A program made the translations under genes and the position numbers. Below, piece after piece: positions 56,935 to 64,000 of a DNA stretch of 64,000 nucleotides. The notes beneath the pieces are model-generated. The model searched no databases. It was not told the origin of the DNA and saw nothing but the letters and a program-made list of their open reading frames with translations. The stretch is from Biscogniauxia marginata (lineage: Eukaryota > Ascomycota > Sordariomycetes > Xylariales > Xylariaceae): assembly GCA_022695795.1 (NCBI GenBank), contig MU404062.1:434001-498000 (forward strand). Direction: 5' to 3'. Numbering within the stretch: the first letter of the stretch is position 1; the number at the start of each line of letters is the position of its first letter.

Positions 56935-59900
56935 ATGCCTTCAACTTTTGGTCAGAAAATGGACACGTCCAAGAGAGGGAAGATCCTGAAGTCTGCATAC
57001 GATAGCGACTCCTTCGACACTGATGTGACCTTCCATGTTGATGGGTTGGTCGGATCAGCTACGATATCACCATGCGGTCGTGATATAGCTCTAGCATCGT
57101 AAGTCGCGCATGACAACTTGGGAAACTAATTACTGATTATCCCACAAAGACCCGAGGGGCTTGCTATCATCGATCTCGACATTCCATACAGCCCCCCTCG
57201 GAGACTAAGTAGTCATGGATCACCTTGGCTTGTAGTAGATGTCCAGTGGTCACCCTTTGCTGCTCGAGACTATTGGGTCGCGTCCACGGCAAACCACCGA
57301 TGTCTCGTCTGGAACCTCAACCTGAGTGATGATTCTGCAACAGGCGCTATTGAACATTCCCTTCAAGGCCATAGCAGAGCTATTACGGACATCAACTTCT
57401 CTGCACACCACCCCGATATTCTCGCCACCTGCTCAGTGGACGGCTACGTGCATTCCTGGGACCTGCGAAAGCCGAGACAACCAGTCCTCACTTTCTGTGA
57501 CTGGTTCGCTGGTGCTACGCAAGTCAAGTTCAACCGCCAGGATCCCAACATCCTTGCCTCGTCCCATGACAGATGGCTGCACATATGGGATGAGCGTAAA
57601 CCCACCACGCCCCTTAAATCTATCAGTGCGCATACCTCCAAGATTTATGGTCTCGACTGGAGTCGTATCAGTTCAACCAGTGTCGTTACCTGCTCTTTGG
57701 ACAAGAGCATCAAGTTCTGGGACTATGTCGCATCTGACGAACCGGAGAGGATCATTCGGACGGAATTTCCTGTATGGCGTGCGCGTCATACCCCGTTTGG
57801 ATATGGCCTCCTCGCCATGCCCCAAAACGACCCGGGTAACCTCTATTTATATGACATACGTCGTGGCGAAGGGGAGCCTTTGGATCATACCGTTGATCCA
57901 CTAACCGTTTTCGCTGGTCATGGAAATCAAAAGGCTAAGGAGTTCTTATGGAGGAGCCGTGGTGCAATATCTGACGATGGGATAGATAACCGAGAATTCC
58001 AGCTCGTGTCCTGGGGGGAAGATAACTATCTTCGTCTTCACAAGATCGACTCAGATATCCTCGAGTCAGTCGGTTATATAAAAGGCGGGCAAGCTCAGAA
58101 CATAAATATTACACGAAAGGGGGCTGCGTACAAGACATTCCGGGCTGTTGACGATCATCCCAATAGGGAGAAGAGATCAACTACTATGAGTGATCCTCGT
58201 CCAGGGAGTGGTGGAGGACAATACCGCCGCAGTGCTCTCACATTAGGCATGCAGACTATGCTTGCAAACTCGCCTCGCCCGGGTGGCGGCACGATATGGA
58301 AAGGCTCATCAATGAAGGCAAAGCCTACAGCGGCAAAGGGAGCTGACAGGAGCGTCGACCAGCTTGGATGGATGAGAGGCATCACGATGAGCAAGAAGAA
58401 ATCGATTGCCATCGGGACACCAACAAGAAAAGACTCGAAAGACTCTACGATGTTTGGGCCGAGCTTCCACGATCCTCATTGGGGGGAGCCAGAGACTCTA
58501 CAAGAGGAAATAATCCGTGTTAACCAACAACTACCAAATGTTCAATGGGACAACGTTGACATGGACACTCTTGCTCTCAAGGCTTCGCTCAAGGGACCCT
58601 GGGGCGCAGACGGCGATACCATCTATATCAAAGTTAAAGTTGACATTCCCTCTAATTATCCAAAATCTAGGCCTCCGAAATTCTCGATTGGGAAGACGGC
58701 TTTAATGGCAGATGAGACCTATAAGAAGCTAGATCAAGAAATCACCCAACTAGCCAGTCAATTTTCAAAGAAGCACCAGGGTTGTCTTGAGGTAATCTTT
58801 AGTTTCCTCCTTGGAGAGCTAGATCTTTCGAGCAGTGATGTATTCTTCAAGAATGTCAAGGATTTGGATGATGACCTTGGCGGACTCGCGGATGAGAGTT
58901 CGAGCGAGGAGGAGGATAACGGAATTCCTACTGGAGGCTCGGCAACGATGTCTCAAGAGTTAACTACCAGTGTCGAACTCGACGCCACTCTGGCACCGAA
59001 CAACCGGCCGACGCCTATTCCGGGCTTATGCGGTGCTAGGTTTTCGAACGATGGAAAGCTGGTCTGTTTTTTCCCGACCAAGGAAGAGAAAGCGAGAGCA
59101 TTGCTCTTCACTCCGACAGACTCGTACAGAGAACGTCCTAAAGGCGAACCTACCTTTGCAGGCTTTGGTAGACTTCAGCAAGAAACCACGCCGACAAGAA
59201 ACAGGACCATGAACGACGAGGCTTCTGCTACTGATGACCAATCCGATTCAGAAGGGTCAGAGGATTCTTCGAGTTCTAGTGACTCTGAGACTACCTACAT
59301 GCATAAAATTAATACGTGGTACCTACCCAGCCGACGATTTAAGAAAACCTTTAGCGGCAGTTATTCCATGCACTCGAGCGGTGGAGGGACCGGGGTTGGA
59401 ACTGGTACTGGAACCGGAACGAGCAGACGACGAACGGCAAGACCCAAAAACTTTGTGTCCATTCATAATGTTGCGGGTGAGCTACCTTCAAAAAGGGAGT
59501 TTGCTTACGAATACTCCATATTCGGTGATGGTGCTGAGGTGTGTCAACATAATGCCGAAGTGGCGCAGAAATATGGCCGGCCAGACTTAGTAGATGTCTG
59601 GAGATATGCAGCACTACTCCTTCGTAGGGATATCCCGCTAGAATTCTTCGAACGCGACAAACAAAAGGAAACCATACTCGTTATCGCAAAAGAAGCCGTA
59701 GACCGCTTTGGAAAAGACAAGTCGACTTCCGGCGGCTCGGACGATATTGGCCTGACCGGTCGAGTAAAATGGGGGTATCACCCTCTTGCAAAAGATTTAA
59801 TCAGTGATCTTTTCGACTATTTCGAGAAGATCGCCGATATGCAGATGCTAGCCATGCTTTCGTGCATATTCAGTGAGTCGGCGACTGAGGATAGCATTGC

Positions 59901-61470
59901 TTATGCGGAATCGCATCTGCCTCAGCCGGAAACACCGCTCCCTATGAAGGCGCCGTCGTTCTCGCTAGACTATTATCCTACGGACGCATCGCTTTTGCAT
60001 ATCGCTCGTATGAATCATAAAATCCAGGCCAACTCTGCAATCTCAACCCCAAAGACATTGCACACTCCTGTTCATATCGTAGGCTCTTTGGGGTCTGATG
60101 AAGGGGTGTGGCCCGGCGACCCAGAGTCTAACTCTTACTCCTGTGGGGAGACGCCTCCGTCGAGGACTCCAAGAGAGCATGTGTTGGAAGGCGACCATAC
60201 ACAAAGCCTATCTACATCGCCTGACAACAGGCTGCTGCGTCGCGCTAATACCGCATTAACTACAAGCCTGGCTAATTTCCCCAGACCCTTTGCGAGTGCT
60301 GCATCCACGTCGCCGCCGGGCAGAAAGCGTCCTAGTCCTGGCGAAAACTTTCTCTCCAACCTCGCCCCTTCCAACATCACCTGGGGTGGTTCAACTATCC
60401 TGGGACCTACATCTGAGCCGTCCGCTACCGCGCGCAACTCGTATTCAGACGACGAGGCCAAAAGGGACGACTTCTTGCCTCTTGTATGCCATGGGATCTC
60501 TACTAGAATAGAGGACCAAACCATATTCGACGATGATGGGTGGCTGAATGTACCTTTTCTTGAGTCTTCTCGCGACGCTATGTATGCAAGCTATCGGTAT
60601 ACGTACGCAGAGATGTTGCAGATGTGGAGCCAACCCCTGGCTCGACTTGAGATCATGAAGTTTAATGTTCTCTGGAATGATTCGTCTAATTCAAACACTA
60701 CCCCCTTCGGAAGTTCTAATGTAAACAGCTTTCATGATACCCACGATAGTTATTATAGTGCAGATAACTTGAGCCATACCTCTCAGTCACACCAGGGCAG
60801 TAGCTCACCGATTATCCTAGGGAAGAAAGAGCAGCTTCAAGCACTGATAACATCTGGCCGCGGTATTGATGTCACTGGGATCTGTCGGGTGCACGAGACG
60901 CATTTAGATCCGATCATATCGACACACGCCGGTGCAACCGTCGGTGGTGCGGTGGGCACCTGCGACCGCTGCAAGCGCACACAAACACAGCTCCTGTGCG
61001 TGTTCTGCAACGAACCCATCGACGCGCTCTATCCGCCCTGCCTCTCCTGCGGCTGTGCCAGCCACGAGGCTTGCCTCGAGGAGTGGCACGCCGTCGGCGA
61101 GACCGAGTGCCCGGCCGGCGACGAATGCAGCTGCGCCGACGAGGCAAGCAGCGGCCAAGTCGAGACCTGGGCCGCGATGATGGGCGCCCTGCGGCAGGGG
61201 AAGACCCGCAGGGGCACGATAGAGGAGAGGGAGAGGGAGGAGAGGCCCGTCCCCTCGAAGCGCGGGTCGCTGGACAAGAGCGACTGGGAGAACATCTCCG
61301 GCGCGACGACGCACCTGTCCGTGCCGGAGAGCCAGTTCCCGCTCGCGCCCATATCGGCTGCTAGAATCAGCCTTGGGAACAGGCTGAAGAAATCGGCGGG
61401 CGCCTGGGGCAGCACCACGTCACTTCGTAAGAAACCGGGCGTGGGAAACTCTGGTTTGAGTAAGAGATGA
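56935..61470 (+). CDS. MTC5: WDR59/MTC5-family protein, GATOR2/SEACAT subunit
   Basis: A vacuole-associated SEA-complex scaffold that tunes TORC1 to amino-acid supply. Two exons (56935-57098, 57150-61470) give 1494 residues. The 51-nt intron has a GTAAGT donor and joins ALAS to PEGLAI. A WD40 propeller spans about residues 40-380 (HSRAITDINFSAHHPDILAT; SVDGYVHSWDLRKPRQP; DRWLHIWDERKP). An RWD domain spans about 505-615 (LQEEIIRVNQQLPNVQW; YPKSRPPKFSIG). A long acidic/Ser-rich linker holds a Gly-Thr dipeptide run. The C-terminal zinc module at about 1324-1386 has paired CxxC and later Cys/His ligands (CDRCKRT, CVFCNEP, CLSCGCASHEAC). Non-ATG frame upstream of 56935 was ignored. The last 500 bp are markedly more GC-rich than the rest of the gene. 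Confidence 0.9.
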
Positions 61471-62295
61471 GAGGGGATTTTTCTTCGTCTTTTTATTATT
61501 CTTCTTTCTCCTTTTTTTTTGTAGGTGTTTACCTCTGCATGCGAACGTGTAATGCATCAATGAGCAGGCAGGCAGACGGAGGTATATGGTCCTCGTAATA
61601 AGGGGGGGGGGTTTCCCACTGCGATTGAAGCAGTAGAGGAGTGTAGAGTATAGCACATAAACACTAAGTCGTCTTAGATGGCCGTCACGGACTAATTTCT
61701 CGACCTTTCAAAAAAAAAAAAAAAAAAAAAAGGGGGAGTTTTTCTTTTCTTTTCTTTTTGCAATTGTGAGGTGTCCAGGTAAGCAAACGGGATTTGTAAC
61801 GATTAGATACTTATTTGTTTGGCCACATGTATTGTACAAACTGGAGATGTGGGATGTTTGATAAGTTGAAAGTCTCACGGAGATGGGTACAGTGGGATTT
61901 TCATACAGTAACAAACTTGGGATGTTATTGCGAATAGGTAGTAGGTATATGTATTCTCTTAGAGTAACTCCGCCGTGGCTCATCACCGTTATTGTCAGAC
62001 CATTCATTCGTACCGTCAAATATTATATACTTTTTCTTTTTCTTCTTCTTTTTTCCTTTTTTTAAAACCCCCCTCCTCCCTCCCCAACCTCAGTTTTGAA
62101 ATTCTTTTAAACAAAGTACAGAGAAACTTCGAACCCTTCAAACCTGCCCACTCAGGTTCCTCCTCCTCTTTTTTTTTCTCCCAACTCCAGCCCCCGATGG
62201 AAGATGATAAACCAGGTTTGAGGAAGAAGACAGGGGGAGGAAAGAAAATCCGTTTAATATAGGATCCGGCATTCCGACCCCCCACGCGTGACTTT
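61471..62295. other. convergent intergenic region
   Basis: The region lies between WDR59 (+) and the small secreted protein gene (-). It contains a run of 22 A at 61710-61731 and C/T-rich tracts at 62036-62180. No gene seen. Confidence 0.6.
61710..61731. repeat. A22 homopolymer
   Basis: Twenty-two consecutive A followed by GGGGG, in non-coding DNA. Confidence 0.9.
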
Positions 62296-62652
62296 TCAAG
62301 CCTCGGGCACGCACCCGCAGATATTCGGACACCACCACGGGTTCCCGTGGCACGACGGCACGCGCTGCTCGCCGCCGTCGCACTGGCACATGGCCTGGCA
62401 CATGTCGTCGTTGCAGGTCAGACGCCACCGCGTCGGCGTCGGCGTCGGCGTCGGCGAGGTGGCTGATGTCGTCGTGTTCGTCGGTGGTTGCGGGAACGCT
62501 TGTGTTGTCGTTGTTGTTGCTGCGGCGGCGACGAGGAGGAGGAGTAGGAGGGTCTGTTGGGGGTGTTAGGTTGGAAGAGTTTGTTTAGTAGGTTAGGTAG
62601 AGGAGAAAGGAGAAAGGGGAACGGGGGTACGGGGTAGGGGACGTACCTTCAT
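62296..62652 (-). CDS. small secreted 8-cysteine protein
   Basis: Two exons (62647-62652 and 62296-62553) encode 87 residues. The first exon is just ATG-AAG. The 93-nt intron has a GTACGT donor, a CTAAC branch and a CAACAG acceptor. Splicing produces a textbook signal peptide, MK followed by TLLLLLLVAAAA, which no unspliced frame shows. A Thr/Pro-rich linker follows, with NTT sequon and a (PT)4 run encoded by a GGCGTC repeat. The C-terminal 40 residues hold eight Cys in the pattern C-x4-C-x3-C-x-C-x9-C-x6-C-x3-C-x-C, ending GCVPEA. All even-numbered Cys could pair in four disulfides. I do not recognise the family. Size, secretion signal and Cys content are those of secreted fungal antimicrobial, adhesion or effector-like proteins, and none of these roles is shown. 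Confidence 0.82.
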
Positions 62653-63757
62653 TTTTGGGGAGAGGGGTTGGTTCGAAAAGGAAGAAGAGTACCTAAGAAA
62701 AGGGTTGATGGGAGAGGTTTGCGGTGGCGAGAGTCTGGATGGATTGGCAGTGTCTTGAGAGCGCGAGAACTATGTCGGTAGATACGAGGTAGGCATTGAA
62801 GTAGGCAAGTAAGGGGCTCGATAGGTAGGTAGGCAAGTGATTCGAAACTTCCTAGTCGAGGACAAACTAGAACTGTTTTCCCCTCTAGAAAGCCCAACAA
62901 CTGTATACTTTGGTTTTTTCTTTTCCAAGTCTAGAAGTCTGGGAGGTAGCGAGTTAGAGTGGAGTGGTGAAGTGACGATGATGATAGTAACGAACGAGGG
63001 TGGGGATTTCCCTAGTGTAGTCCTCTATATACCCCAAGGTAGTTTTTTCCTGTTTAACCCATACGCCACGGGTGTCCTCTTTTTCTTTCTATTTGAGCCG
63101 GTCGATCGCGGCAATCTTAGGTGCGATGTGTATCTAGAGGGCGACAGCTCTACACAGGGGGTGGCAGATATGGCAGTTATAAATGCGAAAGATCTACAAA
63201 CACACGTGTAAGTATGTAGGTTGTTCTCACATAGCATATACGTAGTTACAGAATATATATTCTGTGTTAGTATACAACCTAACCACCAAACTACCCATTC
63301 CGCTTTCACTGACTTGTATGTATGTAAGGTACCAAAAGCGAGCTGCGGGACTTGAGGTTGTGATTCCCGAACGGGGGAACCATTTCCAAAATATTCGTCT
63401 GAGTTGAGGGTGCTTCACTTTCCAATTTGGGTGGCACCAGAATAAGATTCTGACCGTAGGAGTGCATGCGTCGGACCTATAATAGCACCTTGTAGCGACC
63501 GGTTGTAACATGCTGCTAATTTGGCTTAATTGCCTGCATATGCGGGAATGGATATTATAGTATAGTATAGAATTTGCTATAGATTAAACTAAAGATCTCC
63601 ATAGGCTAAATACAGCGAGTATCCCTCATGGAACGCTCTCAATTAAGCATGGTTGCATTGATTCTATGGAACTTGATACCTATGCAGAAACCCCCTGGAT
63701 ATCTAGTTCATCCTTTTCTCGTCGCCATCATCCAACAAAATCCGGGCTGAATTTGTC
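62653..63757. other. intergenic region, promoter side of the secreted protein gene
   Basis: G/A-rich on the plus strand near 62590-62720. GATAGGTAGGTAGGCAAG lies at about 62820-62837. The open frame at 62837-63211 lacks a real ATG start and motifs. No other gene is supported. Confidence 0.5.
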
Positions 63758-64000
63758 TTAGCACACGCTCCTATGAATACCCTCTGCTAGTCGTGGAACA
63801 TGCTCGTCGAGTGCGCCGAGCGTCTTCTGTCTGGCCCCACGCTTGAGATCATTAGCTGACCCGGCAGCGCCCACTGGCCGCTGCGTCTTGAGAACCGACA
63901 AATCGACCTCGTCGTTGTCGATGAGCGTCTGAGTGACCGACACGAGGTCCGAGATGAGGCGGTCCAGGAGGTCGAAGCTCATGCTCTCGCGGACGACGAC
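63758..64000 (-). CDS. 3' end of an unidentified gene, cut by the window edge
   Basis: The minus-strand frame is open from the right edge to a TAA at 63758, giving 80 residues of a C terminus. It reads VVVRESMSFDLLDRLISDLV, then a polar helix, then NDLKRGARQKTLGALDEHVP, ending HRSVC. Codon composition is GC-rich like nearby genes, and the amphipathic helices look protein-like. I do not recognise the family. The Met at 63982 could be a start, but the frame continues upstream of it, so the gene probably extends beyond the window. Confidence 0.55.
   Translation of the reverse strand, partial: VVVRESMSFDLLDRLISDLVSVTQTLIDNDEVDLSVLKTQRPVGAAGSANDLKRGARQKTLGALDEHVPRLAEGIHRSVC

Overview
The window looks like nuclear chromosomal DNA of a filamentous ascomycete (Pezizomycotina, most likely a Sordariomycete). 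Genes have one to five short introns, mostly 50-95 nt, with GTAAGT/GTATGT-type donors and CTAAC/CTGAC branch sites shortly before the acceptor. ATGs often sit in CACCATGG-like contexts, and one block is almost pure A/T, as seen in repeat-induced-mutation (RIP) relics. I see no operons, rRNA, CRISPR array, intact transposon or virus. All exon coordinates were derived by hand from splice signals and reading frame.

Layout, left to right. 0-2.9 kb: gene-poor, with an A/T-only tract and a possible Nudix-like relic. 2.95-9.6 kb: ISY1 (+), a secreted metallophosphoesterase (-), mitochondrial GatA/HER2 (+), PRP38 (-). 11.2-11.7 kb: 3' part of a single-pass membrane protein gene (+). 14.0-15.6 kb: APH-fold kinase-like protein (-). 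18.2-19.4 kb: conserved fungal protein of unknown function (+). 20.1-21.0 kb: six-exon V-ATPase c subunit (-). 23.1-27.0 kb: Rho1 exchange factor ROM2 (+). 27.0-35.3 kb: about 8.2 kb without a supportable gene. 35.3-36.2 kb: DUF4336-like protein (-). 37.5-40.9 kb: giant coiled-coil membrane protein with 18-residue tandem repeats (-). 42.2-43.6 kb: NSE4 (-), divergent from VPS34 (+, 44.1-47.1 kb). 50.1-50.8 kb: small Pro/Ser-rich conserved protein (+). 53.2-54.6 kb: mitochondrial enoyl-thioester reductase ETR1 (+). 55.2-55.9 kb: UBC13 (-). 56.9-61.5 kb: WDR59/MTC5 (+). 62.3-62.65 kb: an 87-residue, 8-cysteine secreted protein (-) whose first exon is only two codons. 63.76-64.0 kb: 3' end of an unknown gene (-).

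Most genes are single-copy housekeeping functions. Two are spliceosomal (ISY1, PRP38). Two support mitochondria (GatA for Gln-tRNA formation, ETR1 for type II fatty-acid synthesis). Two act in DNA-damage pathways (NSE4 in SMC5/6, UBC13 in K63 ubiquitin chains). Four touch the vacuole/TOR/cell-wall axis (V-ATPase c subunit, ROM2, VPS34, WDR59). The proximity of these genes is more likely chance than a functional cluster.

The least expected items are the hidden cysteine-rich secreted protein, the 18-residue-repeat coiled-coil protein, and the 8.2 kb gap between two convergent genes.
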